Origin: Gymnogyps californianus
Taxonomy: Eukaryota; Chordata; Aves; Accipitriformes; Cathartidae
NCBI RefSeq assembly: GCF_018139145.2
Contig: NC_059471.1
Span: 210,943,494 to 211,007,493 of the forward strand
Direction: 5' to 3'
Length of the DNA stretch: 64,000 nucleotides
Both the position numbers and the translations under genes were made by a program. A model generated the notes under the pieces. The model had not been told where the DNA came from, ran no database searches, and was given only the letters and a program-made list of their open reading frames with translations. Shown here piece by piece: positions 34,644 to 46,795 of this stretch. Each line of letters begins with the position of its first letter. Position 1 is the stretch's first letter.

Positions 34644-35241
34644 TGTGCTGGTTTTGGCTGGGATAGAGTTACCTTACTTCATAGTAGCTAGAACGGGGCT
34701 GTGTTTTGGATTTGTGCTGGAAACAGTGTTGATAATTCAGGGATGTATTAGTTATTGCTGAGCAATCCTTGCCCAGAGTCAAGGCCTTTTCTGCCTCTCA
34801 CCCCACCCCACCAGCGAGCAGGCTGGGGGTGCACAAGAAGCTGGGAGGGGACACAGCCGGGACAGCTGACCCCAACCGACCAAAGGGGTATTCCATACCA
34901 TATGACGTCATGCTCAGTATATAAAGCTGGGGGAAGAAGAAGGAAGGAGAGGATGTTTGGAGTGATGGCGTTTGTCTTCCCAAGTAACCGTTAGGTGTGA
35001 TGGAGCCCTGCTTTCCTGGAGATGGCTGAACACCTGCCTGCTGATGGGAAGTGGTGAATAAATTCCTTGTTTTGCTTTGCTTGTGTGCATGGCTTTTGCT
35101 TTATTTATTAAACTGTCTTCATCTCAAACCACGAGTTGTTTTCTCACTTTTACTCTTCCAATTCTCTCCCCCATCCCACCAGGGGGGAGTGAGCGAGCGG
35201 CTGTGTGGTGCTAAGTTGCTGGCTGGGGTTTAACCACAACA
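34644..35241 (+). mobile_element. Solo LTR of an endogenous retrovirus (ERVL-like), + orientation
   Basis: The 598-base element begins TGTGCTGGTTTTGGCTGG and ends GGTTTAACCACAACA, the TG...CA ends of an LTR, and I recognise it as a common avian LTR type. Flanking 5-mers are CCTCA on the left and CCCCA on the right, a 5-bp target duplication with one change. Within it are a perfect CRE (TGACGTCA), a TATATAAA box just downstream, and AATAAA at 35057-35062, in the order expected of U3 and R. No gag, pol or env sequence flanks it, so it is a solo LTR left by recombination. The 5-bp duplication fits ERVL or ERV1 rather than ERVK; the exact family name is not certain. Confidence 0.92.
34903..34925 (+). 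promoter_or_regulatory. LTR promoter core: CRE plus TATA box
   Basis: A palindromic CRE, TGACGTCA (34903-34910), lies 7 bases upstream of TATATAAA (34918-34925). This is a complete core for a CREB/ATF-responsive promoter reading rightwards, in the same direction as FAM107B. Whether it is active is unknown. Confidence 0.6.
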
Positions 35242-38200
35242 CCCCATAAGTGCACCACTGGGAATAAACTTCATGGCTGGAACTGGAAGTAGGAAAAAAC
35301 CTTGCCTTGTCTTTAAATATGTCATCACGTAGCACCCAGGCTGTTCTGGAGACAAGAAGAGAAAATAAGACCTCCATTTCCATGTGCCCAGAGGTGTTGT
35401 CTCTCTCTGGCAGAAATAGTCCTCCCTCTCTTGTCAAAGTAACCGTAGGATTTTCCAGCGGGCTCCCGTGATCCCGTACAAACCTACCTCTGCACATCGC
35501 CCCGGTGCCGGTTACGCCAGGGCCACCCTTGTGATCAGCCATTCAGACACTCGCAGTGTGCTCTGCAAAAGGAGACACGCTGGGGCAGAAGGAAGAGGGA
35601 AAAAAGCCCTAATTGACAGGAGTGAAAAAACCCAATTACAGAGATGAAAGAGGCAGGCCAGGCATATGTTTCTTGGCTTTGGATCATCAGACCTGCCAGT
35701 TCTCATTATTTTCTAGCAAGCCTCACTCTCTCCCAAGAAGGGGCTCTGGCAGTATATGGCCTTTTGGAGAAACGTCGTGCCTGCCTGACTCATCCGAGCC
35801 CATGTTAGCAAAGAACCTGGTGGCAGAAGCAGCATCGTAGGTGCATTGTTACTGCAAGAAAAATGGATTAAAGGTAGACCAGAGAAAGGAGGAGGAAACA
35901 AGGAGACAAGGGGGGAAAAAAAGCATGTCCCAGGAGAATAAACTAATCAAAACCATGGCATTAAATAAAACAAAGCATCTCCCATTAATAATTGAGGAAG
36001 TATGCCAGCGCGCTGCGTGCGCCGTGGGTATCTCATTTGTCTGAAGAATGGAAGGAGCAAAAGGGAGCGAAGCAGGTATGAAAGGCATCATTTCCCTGTG
36101 TCTTTAATGAGCACTGCTGCTTTCTTTTTTTTTCCCAACACCTCCTCCCCCATTATGCTCCCTTTTTCCCTCTCCTATTTGTCATCTGCAAACATCTTAC
36201 TCTTAAGAGGACACTGGCGTGGTGTCAGGTCTGAAGGAGGCAGCAGAGCTGCTTTGCCCTTGGGCGCTATTCAGGACTCGTCCCTTGATTAGGAGGTTTC
36301 TCCGAAAGGAGAGGAGGGCTCGGTGTGCTGCAGCTTTGTGATCCCAGACAGTGGTCCAAGCATCTGATACGCACAGAGACTGTATTTTCTTCAGATGATG
36401 AGACACAGGGATGGGTATGTAAATACCTAGCTCCTGCACACAGCATATCAAATACAGCTTTGAAACGTTAATTGGGAGAAATCAGATATTTAAATTTGGA
36501 GAGGGCAGAGTCAGTGTTATAACCCAATCTGATCCCTGTTGTATGCACTGATATAATGCTTTCTTGTGTGATTGACTATCATTTTCATGCAGATCAATGA
36601 GTGAGGCTGGGTTGGTAGCTCATGGTACCCTGCCTTGCTTGCTGCAGCCGTGGGTGATTGCAAAGGCAGCAAATGGGGTTAATCTTGTGGCTAAAGGGGC
36701 CAAATACAGCCCTTCAGAGCTGTATCACACGTCTCTCTAGGACAGCTCCCCACATGAAGGGTTTCAGGATGGATGGTGGCACACATGTCCCTCATTCCCA
36801 GGATGCCCTCTTAGGAAACAGCTCCCCGCATCTCTATTTAGACTGTCTTTTTTGATACATCTGTGTTTTATTAGTCATAGGATCCGCCAGAGCTTATATG
36901 AAAGAAAGGTGAATCTTGTTAGAGCCTGGCCTTTCAGTGCTGTCCTTTCTTTGGCACATCCCCAAATATCAGCACCAGGCAGGGGCATGCAGAGGCAGCA
37001 GTGGGACCCCCGTGTGGCAACACCATCCCTCCGGACCAGACCACCTCTGCCAGAGGGGCAGCCACGGGCTCTTCTCCCTGGGAGGAAAGCAGAGGACTAG
37101 ACAGGATTCACCCAGGTCACCAAATATTTTCCCACAGCAACAGGCTCATCTTTTAGCTATACACTAGTATGTTTTGGGGAAAACAGCCTTTCCATTCCTG
37201 GGAATAAGTGCCACACAGAGCAATCCTTTATTTGGCCAAAGCAAGCTGCTCCCAAGAGACATGTCTAAAGCTGTCTTCTCCATCAATATAGCAACAAACA
37301 GTCTGCACTTCTGAACCAAGCCTGAATTTGAATGGCCTGATGATCTCTTGTTGCATTCTGAATGTCACCGTGATGCTGTGTGACCACTGTGACAAACTCT
37401 CGTCCCTGCTATGCAAATCTCTAGATTTTGGTGGTGTCACTCTTGCAGGCAGATGCATTGTTGTCTGCTACCCTTATGGCCATGCCATTCTGTGCATGGT
37501 GTCACTCCAGCTCAGCAAGTCCCTGGGATGCAAATCATGGCAGGCTGGGAGAGGGTCAGGGACGCACCTCTGTGTGTCAGCCCCGTGCTTACACTTACTC
37601 CTTTTGAAGAGGAAGATTATTTCTGCTTCATAGTCTTACCTGAAAAATGCCTTGTGAAGGATCTTAGGCTATGAAACAGAAGTGGTTTGTAACAAGGAAT
37701 AAGCTGTGAATGTATTTTAACTGAGCATAGTCTGTTTTAGAGAGAGTTGCAGTAGACCTGACCCTAGACTCACTGAAGTCAGTGCAGAGACTCCTTGTCC
37801 TCTTCCTTCTGCAGTGTTCTGGCCAGACTCAGTACTCCCAAACTGTCCTTCCACTGATGCAGATCAGGAGTACCTCAAAGGAAACCGCTGAGCGTGTACC
37901 GGTTTGGAGGAGCAGTCGGGGAATCAGCATCACTTGCTAGCTCAGTCACTCAGCTGATCTGCCCTAAGACAGGGCTCTGGGAGAAATTATCCCTGCATCA
38001 CTCCGTGTCCTCTCTGCTCAGGTCGATCTAGAGAGCCTAGCCAAGAAACGGAACTCAGCACTGTCTGTAAACATCTCCATCTGAAGGGATGAGAAAGATC
38101 CAAAACCCACCATCTCTATTCAGGTTCCTGTTTGGGTTTTCAGAGTCTGAAAGCTGATCTGTTGCCCCAGGCCTCCTGCCTGGTCAACAGAGAGGAACAG

Positions 38201-40604
38201 GAAACTCCTGACATCTACCACCCAGGAGGACTCAGCCTGCCCCGTGGGGTGAGCCCACCTCTTCCTCCACAGTGCAGGAAGCCCAGGGCCACCCAAGATG
38301 CTTACAGCTGGCTGCAGAAGCACAGATGGTGGTGAAGAACAAAGCTGAGAAGGGAGCTGGGGCTTTTGACTCCTCCTAGTGCTGTTGACCAGGCTGTGCT
38401 TCTGCTCAGGGGAGCAGGACTGTGCCCGGTTTTCTCTTCAGCTTCCTTTCCGAAGCCATTTACCAAAGCGGTGACCATTGCCTTTCCCAACCAACAAAGG
38501 AGCGGCCACACACCAGGACCAACTTTCAGATGGGGAGGACATTGGTAGATGCAGGAACCCTGTGGACCCATACTGCTGTGGGCAAGATAAAGGAGCTGTT
38601 GTGCAATGGCATGTTGAATAAGGGCGGGAGTTTTGGGAATGTTTCTACAAGCAGCTTAGAAATTCCCTAAACTTCCAGCCACACAGCTGGGGATCCGATA
38701 GCCCTTTTTGGGCCCTGGAAATGGAGCTATTCCTACTTCAGTTTACATAAATAGAAGCAAAGCTAGATGGGTACATTGCTCCCAAAGGACAGAGTGGCAT
38801 TTTCAAGATGGTAATGTGTACCAAAGTAGCATGCAGAGACCCCAGCAAGGATCAAAGCCTTGCTCTGGTAAGATGCAGACTCTTCTTCAAAAATCATGTA
38901 GTCTAAAGCTGCATCCACGTTAGCCATTTGCTTCAGAGCCCTCGTGAGATATTGAAGTGAATCCCCCAGCAGTAGTCCGCATGCAGGATTTGGTTTGGTT
39001 TTCAGATTGGATTTGGTGTGCATGGATTGGATTCCTTCTGGAGGACACACAAGCTCTGCTACCACTGCTAATGCTCTCCATCTCCTCATGGGGACATATG
39101 GGTCCAGTGAGACCAATGGTTGCCCTCCAGATATCCTGAAAACACCTGTGTGGTGGGGACATTGAGTGCAAGGCGCCGGACTAAACTGAGTCCCCCTGAA
39201 CTGCCCATAGTAGAGTTGCAGGGGCTTCATCACTGACAGCTTCCATCTCCTGATATCCCACCACACCGAATTACTTGACAGTGAAGATGAAGCCTTAAGT
39301 GAAAAAGGATAGTAATTAGGACCTAAATGCCTGAATTGTTTCTGATAAGGGAATATAGGTGTTTTCTGATTTTACCTTTCTGTACTGATCAGCAGCTGCC
39401 TAGGACCAGAGAGGACCCTGTGCTTAGCATGAGGGAAAAGAGCCCATACTCTTCAGTGAGTCCCAAATTCTTGGTTTACAGTTCTTCTGACGGGTATGTG
39501 GATGGAAGTGAGCCAAAGGAGGTTTTCAGCTGAAAGGAACTGCGATAGGAAATTACTAAACTACCTGCAGCGGTGTGTAACCTATCACTGGAATCAATTG
39601 CACTAGCAGAGAAATTCTGTTAAGAATCAGTTCTGCATTAAAAAGGACTCTGGGGAGTCCAGGGAACTATTACTTGGACTGAAACAGTTATTTACTATAC
39701 CTGTGCAAGTGTGTCTGTTTACTAGTGTATCATCTGATGAGTGTATTTGACTTCCATACCAGGAAAATCAGCTGAAACTGTAATATAAAATAATCAGTGG
39801 ACACATGAATAAATTAGGGGAATAGGCATGACTTTTGTAGAGAGAAATCACGCATCACAGATGTGCCAGAGCTCTTCAGGGGTCTCAGAGAGGATGTGTC
39901 TAGGGCACAGAATAACTGAGCAGTCTTAGCTGGAAAAGAGGTGTCTGGGGGGCCAGGGGGCTGAGCGAAGCTGTAGTGTCTCGGTGGAAAGCAGAAGGTG
40001 CCTGAGGCCCAACTGCTTTGTCTTTCAGTGTCAAGAATTGCACCAAAAGAGACCTGCAGGTGCCAGGCTTTTGAAAACAAGCTAAAGGACATACGAAGAG
40101 CCAAGCAGTAAGAGTGCACAGCAGCAAGGCTGTACTATAGGGACTAAGCTGTTTTTTCACACAACGTAGACTTACATTATAAGACTTGTTGCTGTAGGAT
40201 GATCTTGAAAATTTACAAGGGTTCAAAGAGAAATTAGACAAGTTGATGGAAGAAAAATCTGTTAAAGACTGTTAAATACAAAGACACTGAGTCTGCGTCA
40301 GGAAGCCCTTAAGCTGCAGGTTTCTGGGTCTGGGGAAAATATTCAGGGATGGCTCACAACCCTCCCAGTGTCCTACCCTTGTCCTCTTCCATGGAAAACT
40401 CGTGGTCACTGTCAGAGACAGCACTGGGCTGGACTCTCCTTTGGTCTTCACCCATTTATCCATCCTTATGCTTTTATTGCACAGTGCTCAGGGGTCATCT
40501 TCAAAATGATTGAGCAGGACATTTTAAATGAGCAATGGAAATATGTATTTTCAAAACACCAGCAAAACTGTGGCAGTCGTCGTAACAAGTTATCAGGGAA
40601 TCTG
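35242..40604. other. Intergenic, no gene recognised
   Basis: Nothing beyond scattered short frames was seen, the longest being 167 codons on the minus strand at 38763-39266 without recognised homology. No LTR or clear CR1 piece was found between the solo LTR and the old LINE remnant. Confidence 0.6.
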
Positions 40605-40863
40605 AAGTTAAAATGGGTTTGAAAAGAAGCTGGACAAATTCATGGCAAATACATCCATCCTGTACTGTTAAACCTGATGGCCCAGAAGCAGCATGAGACT
40701 TGGAAGTGTCTGTGCTGCTGGTGGTTAGAAGCTCTGTGAAGGTGCCAAGGGTAAGGATCACACAGTTTCTTATCTCCTCTCTTAATATCCGGTATTGGCT
40801 GTTGTAAAAAACTATGTTAGCTGAACTTTGGTCCAAACTGTTAGGGCTATTCAAATGTCTCAT
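40605..40863 (+). mobile_element. Ancient CR1/L3-like LINE 3' remnant
   Basis: Matching landmarks occur in order: agaagctggacaaattcatgg, ctgttaaacctgatggccca, a ggatcacacagtttcttatc segment, ccggtattggctgttg, and gctgaactttggtccaaac near the end. These mirror the 3' end of old CR1/L3 families ('gctggacaaattcatggag', 'attaaacatgatggccc', 'ctagatggacctttggtctgaccc'). Divergence is strong and no frame survives. Confidence 0.6.
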
Positions 40864-43800
40864 GTCCATTTCAGCAGACCATATTAGAGAACATTATCTT
40901 AGCCCTCATTGCTGCAGGAGCCCGTGAAGATAGTTGCTGTGATGGCTATCCTGTGAAAACCTACTTTTATCAACTCCAAGCTTTTACCATGCAGGGGAAT
41001 GACTCCAGCCCAAATATGCAGGCAGGCGAATGATGCGCTGACATAGGTGCAGCTATGCTAGTGATTATTGACGCCCTGAACATGGCAAGCCCAGTGTAAG
41101 CAGAAGCCTGAGCCTTCAGTTTAAACTGAACTACTAAGCTATCGGCTCTCTAGCTGATACAGAGCCAGCCTCCTCCAGCCAGCTCACCTCCGAAGCACTC
41201 ACTTTTAGTGCACAGCCTCCTTTAGGAAGGAAGGACGACACCACAAAGGAAATTTTGCTCAAACTGAGCCTGAAACACTGGGAACAATTTTTCCCTTAAC
41301 AAACCATAGGCATTTCTGCAAGCTGCACAAAAATCTGTAATCTCTACACAGCAAGATCAAAACCAGATCTTGTTGCAAAGGAAGCCTATCTTAAAAAAGC
41401 CTTGGCATTATGAAGATACTACTGCATTATAAAGCCAGAATATTCAGCATTTCTCTAAAGACATTTTTCCCCAGGCAATCACCTTTAACTCCAGCTTCCA
41501 TCCCTGCATCCCCAGCTTCCCTAATCTGTGAGGCAGTTTTGATAAGGTATAGGTTTTTCAGTAGGAAATCTTCGATCCACTGAGTTGTAAGAAAAAGTCC
41601 TTTTATTTCTACGAAAAGCAGATAGCAAATTTGCTTTAAAACCTTTATTTCCCTAGAAAAATGGATAGGGGGAAAGTCCATGGTCTGCCTGGAGGTCAGC
41701 TCTGTATAAAGTGGTGGTGTGGAAATGGAACTGAATGGAAACAGAATATTTTGTTTTCATATTTGCAGCACTGCAAACCTCATTACTATAGTAGAATAAT
41801 ACATTTTTCTAATCAAAAGGAGCATTATATGAGCTACTGGAATTGAGAGGAAATTAACCATGTGTTTAAGTGCTATTTTTAATATTTAAAAGGCTTGCTA
41901 GGAAATGTATGGGGTTCTCTTTTCTTATGACTGTTATTTCTAAAAAGAATGCTGGGATTCCTATGAGAGTAAAATACCTTCAGTCTATATAGCAACTGTC
42001 AGAAGTGTATGTCTCAGTCCTGATATATTTTTGATTCCACAACCATATATGCGTAATATGTCAGACATGCTAAGAAGTTGCTGAAAAATGTGTTGACGGA
42101 AGAAATATGAGTTGAACTCTTGTAAAGCCCCTCCAGGGTACCAATGAGTAGATGGATCCATCAGAAATATCCACAAAGACCTGATGTATTAAATCCCCCC
42201 TGTTGCTGCAAGTCGTATGATTAACATAGCTGTCAGATTCTTGTCTTTATCTCTCTCTCTTTCTAAAATCATAGTTTAAAACATAGATTTTTGCAGTCAT
42301 CTGCCCTCAAAAGGCAATCCAATAATATTATGCAATCAGTTGGAGGAGCTCAAAGCACCTTACAAATAATGCCCAGGCATTAGATGAAATCAATAGACCT
42401 ACTCTGAAGTGGATGAGAACAACTTAGGATTGAAGTCCAACGACACCTGGCAATTTCACTGCAAAGCTGTTGACTGCTGGGCTCTTGTTGTCTCCTCCCT
42501 TCCCTGTTAACAGGGGAGCAGTAAGAAAACGTTAATATCAGCAAAGCGGACAAGACGTGATGCAGTTGTCACCTACGGCTCAGTGGTGACATTCTGCAGT
42601 AGTTAAAGGTAATTCACAAAGGAAGAAAGTAACTGGGGTTTTTCCCCGTGGTCTGCTTCTCTCCATGCATAAAAAGAAATCAGGAAGTTCTTCTGTCTTG
42701 CTAGCCCTTTTTTTGGCATCTTAATACATTAAGAAACTACTTCTGTTCTTTGATTTTGGAGATTGACTCAGCAATCTCTGATGCATGTTATAAACTTTTT
42801 TCAACCTTTATTAAAAAGGCAGGGACATAATGACATTCTATCAAAGGCTTTTTTTGAGCAATTTTTTCCCCAGGTGTATGAAAGACAATTAATGGAATCA
42901 CACAGAAAAATAAGGCAGAAATCCTGAGCCTGGTGCCAATATTTGTGTTCAGTATATTGGATTTCAGTAGTGTTTTAAAAAGCTAAAAATCATCTCTCCT
43001 CTTAGGCGTTTCATTTGCTTGGTCTTTGATGCCAATGTTCCAGTCTTTTAAAGACTTTTTAATAAAATGCAAGTTTTAAAAGCCTATAATTTCTAGTTAA
43101 AAAGACAAGACTTTGTTCTAAACTCTTCAAATGTGGTTGGAAAAGGGCTTCTTGGCCTCTTTTTAATGAATTCTCCTGGGAATGTCTATGGACTTCCCTG
43201 GTTTCAGCACTGATCAAGAACATCCAGTGTGCCATTGTTTCTGTGCAGTCTCCAACTCAAGTCATGACAAATCCCAGTTTTTTTAAAGTCTTTTTCGATT
43301 CCCAGGCCTAGAATCTGAACTTCCATGCTGTCAGATCTATGCCCTTACAAAACACCAGAGGCCCAAGATTTAAAAGGATTTTAAAAAAAGAATTCATAAG
43401 TAAGAAGGCAAGTGTTTTTACTATATCTTCTGGATTTTACTTCTGTGCATTAACTCACTTCTCTGAGCTTTCCTCTTTGATCTGGAGAACTATGGAAACT
43501 CTTCCTTCTTTCTTTAAGTCAGCCGAAGTTCTCACTCAGGGCAAACTGTCTTAAACCTCACTGGAAAAATAATGCAAATTCCCAGGACTCCAACTTATTC
43601 ATTCAAAGCAAACTGTTGGAACAAGAAGCAATGGCTCTTATCAGCACTGCTGGTCAATATTACCTCACATCTTATTTGTGGAGCAAGCAAATGGTAAAGT
43701 AGTGATGCCAAAACCAATACCAGCCATCATGAACTGTTCCTGGGTTGATGCTCTGTGTTGACCCAAATATAAGATCATAGCCATGATGCTTCTGTCAGCA

Positions 43801-45904
43801 TGAAGTCTTCCTTTGGTGAGCTGGCAATGAGGAGCTTCACAAAGAGCTGTGCTTTAAGCTAAGGTCTGAATTCAGCTGATACAGATCTTGTACACCAACA
43901 ATGGGGAGACATCCCATCCATACAAGGTGTGACAAGATGAATAAAAGAGAGAAACGAGGGATTAAGGCAGATTACAACAGACAATAGGAAATGTTCTCAT
44001 GTTGTATATGTTTGACTGCTTCTGTCTTACCTGTAATTAGGTCATAAACTCTTCGGTACGGAGACTGTATGTGTTGGCAACAGAACAAATAGGTCCCGTT
44101 TTTTTACAATGAAGCCTTAAACTGCTGCAACCTCTGGAGATGTTGCAATATAACTGATAATATTAAAAGAAAGATTAACGTGGGGGAATTTGAACAGTAA
44201 TGGAGGTAAGAAAAAGCTGTGCAGAGTTTCAGAGGTGAAGTCTGAAAGCTAGGAAGGAAATTAATCATTATTACTGTTGTTATTATTCATTTATATTGGG
44301 CCATAAGTGCATGTGTCAAATCTGTGAAGCGGAAATCAGAAGAATCAATATTTTCTCATTGCGTTTATGTATTTTTGTCAAAGCTTCATAAATTGTTGCC
44401 ATTTTTGGAATCAGATTTTGAACTTCGTGCCAGATCCAGCTGTTGTGCATTTCTAATAGAAAGCATCACTACCATTTATTGTTAGGCATAAAATTGAGAA
44501 ACTAACCATAAAAGGATGCTCAGCACTGTAACTCTGACAAATCCATCTCAATGAAGGCTGTTATCTAGGGATATATAAATATTGAATGGGGAGATGCTTG
44601 TTTCCTTTCAGCACATTCTCCTCAATAATCCATTTGGCATCACAATATCAAAAGCTTTATTTTATATATGAAATAGATTTGCTTCCTTGGTCCCTACTCA
44701 CTCTGCCTGTGGTTTGCCTTCCTATTAAGCTAGTTGTGTTTCAATTATAAGCGCCATGGGTAGGAGAGAGAGTTATTAAAATACACCAGACCCTGAGCAG
44801 ATCTCTCCCAGCCTGCCACTTGCTTGTACGAGGTGCCACTGTTTAAAACCGCTTTTCTAATTACTGCTGGGCTCCTCATACGAGGGGACAGGACAGTTAG
44901 CCACTGAGGTGTTCAGAAAATGTCCAGTGATTGCAATGGATGGGTCCTGTGTAAGGAGAATGAACGTCAGGAGATGTAGGAAAATCATTACCTCACATAC
45001 CTTGAAACACCCGCAGACGATATACATCCGAGCAGCCGTCTGCATTTGAAGCCTTCCTCTGTATGGAAAGGAATGTATTTAGATTAAATATGTCAGACTT
45101 TCTCAGGGGATGAAGAGATTACGTGAAGATGGGATGGGGAGACTACTGTGCTATAAATAGCAGACTCCTTGAATATGTCAAGGGGTAATTAACTGATTTA
45201 TCATGTAGATAGGCACAGGAGAGAGCTGCACAGAGAATCCTGTTATTCATACCCAGTGATCCTGTATGGGGCTCTGGCTTCGACAGTCTTCTTTCCTCCA
45301 CCTAAGCTGGTTGCCAAATATAGAGCTGATAAAGGAAGAGGGAGAAAAATGTCAAACTTTTGAATGAGATTATATGACACCATTGCCCATCAGAACAATG
45401 TCTGTCTTCAGCTGGTGAGTCAAGGGGTCCCTGCTTTCCTGTGTTCCAAACATCCATTTGATGGCTTTTGGTGCTAATACTTTCCTGCTGAATTCTGAAA
45501 TCCCTTTTAGCCTCACAGTCTGCTTTGCTGAGAAGAAAGTTTCATTTTGAAGGTCAGCAATATTGCCTTTATTTATGTGTATAAAATTAATCCAAGAACG
45601 TGCTTTCCCTATCCACTTCCAAATAGATGAATTTAGAATATGAATTTACATACATTTACATTATGGTGTTCAGCATCGGCCCTTGCACAAACACAGTACT
45701 AGGAAGGAATCCACAGCAGAAACATACATGACGGAGAGATGGAAAATAAGGGTTTTAATGGTTTAAGCCAGAAATGGCCACTTCATGTTTCATAATTCTT
45801 GCAAAAGCTGAAGACTGCAGAGGACTTCTGTAAGTGTCATTCAACAGATGTCTCAATAAACCCTGGAAGGTGGGCAAAAGGAAAGGAAGAGGCATATAGA
45901 AGAG
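40864..45904. other. Intergenic, no gene recognised
   Basis: No exon is supportable. A phrase at 42,338-42,360 (gaggagctcaaagcaccttac) resembles the end segment of old SINEs but is too short to call. The block 44,440-44,880 is AT-rich with TAATTA- and TTATAAG-type words and is a candidate non-coding conserved element, by look only. Confidence 0.55.
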
Positions 45905-46110
45905 TGATCTGCGAGCCTGAAGACTTGAGTCTTATTTCTGGCTCTTCAGTTGACAATTTCTGTGAACAAGATATTCCATTTCCCTCTTCTGTGTCTCTCC
46001 TTCCCCTCCTGCAATTTGTGTAGCCTAGTTTGCAAACTCCTTGGGCTGAGCTCTTTGAGACAACTTGGTTTCCTCCCTCAGGGAAGTGCAGCACCCAGAA
46101 AGCATCGTCC
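45905..46110 (+). repeat. Degenerate MIR-like SINE remnant
   Basis: The order gcctgaagacttgagtc, ttatttctggctcttcag, tttctgtgaacaag, tttccctcttctgtg and a tail like 'actccttgggctgagctctttgaga' follows the layout of old amniote SINEs (tRNA-like head, 'ctgggttctattcctggctc', 'cagtttccccatctgt', 'gtaagctctttggggca'). The copy is very diverged and the ends are uncertain. Confidence 0.45.
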
Positions 46111-46449
46111 CCTGACTGTGTGGTGCCTTTGGAAACTATTATAAATTAGGAATATTAGCAATAGGCTGCGTATGCTATAAGTTTTAAGGAGACACTGTTT
46201 TGCAAATGTTTAAACAGATGTACCAGGAATATTTTTATAGTTTTACTGTCTGACCATCTGTAAATCCAGGTGTCCAAATTACATGACTTAAGAGGATTAA
46301 AATAGAGACTTATATAGCTAATACATTTCGAAGCTGATGAACTCACTTAAACTACCTCTCAAGCACACAACTGTATGGCACTTCTGAAGTGTGATGTCTT
46401 GGATGGGTCTAGAAATCTTGTATTTCTATACCAAGGTAAGCATTTATTA

Positions 46450-46795
46450 GGAAACTGGAGAAAGCCAGAGGGCCACTAAGATGGTTAGGGGGCTGGAGCA
46501 CATGGTATAGAGAGGCAAAGGGAACCAGTCTTGGTTAACTTGGAAGAGATAAGCAAGGGTGTAACAGTAGCTTTCTGATACTTGGAGGGGTTTATATGGA
46601 TGATGAAGCCAGACTCTTCTTAGAGATGCAATGGTCACACGCTGGATGGAAGAAAGTTCCCAGAGACTTTTGAAATTCAACTGGCTGCAGCCCTGAACAA
46701 CGTGATCTAATTAGGAAGTTACCCCACCTTTGTACAGGGGACCTAGAGACCTCCCAAGGTCCCTTCAACCTAAATTGTCCTGTAGGTCTGTGCTT
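46450..46795 (+). mobile_element. CR1 LINE 3' fragment, sense orientation, diverged
   Basis: Landmarks in order are ggccactaagatggttagg, gggctggagcacatgg, agagaggcaaagggaacc, agccagactcttcttag, and the CR1 end gagacctcccaaggtcccttcaacctaaatt. The copy is 5'-truncated with no surviving frame. Orientation is as FAM107B. Confidence 0.8.

Noticed and set aside
34644..35241. Possible full provirus around the LTR
   Set aside because: The flanks show target duplication on both sides of a single LTR and no internal retroviral sequence, so it is a solo LTR.
38763..39266. 167-codon minus-strand frame
   Set aside because: No recognised homology, no CpG island, no splice support.
42330..42400. Short SINE-like phrase ('gagctcaaagcaccttacaaat')
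   Set aside because: Too short and isolated to assign to a repeat family.
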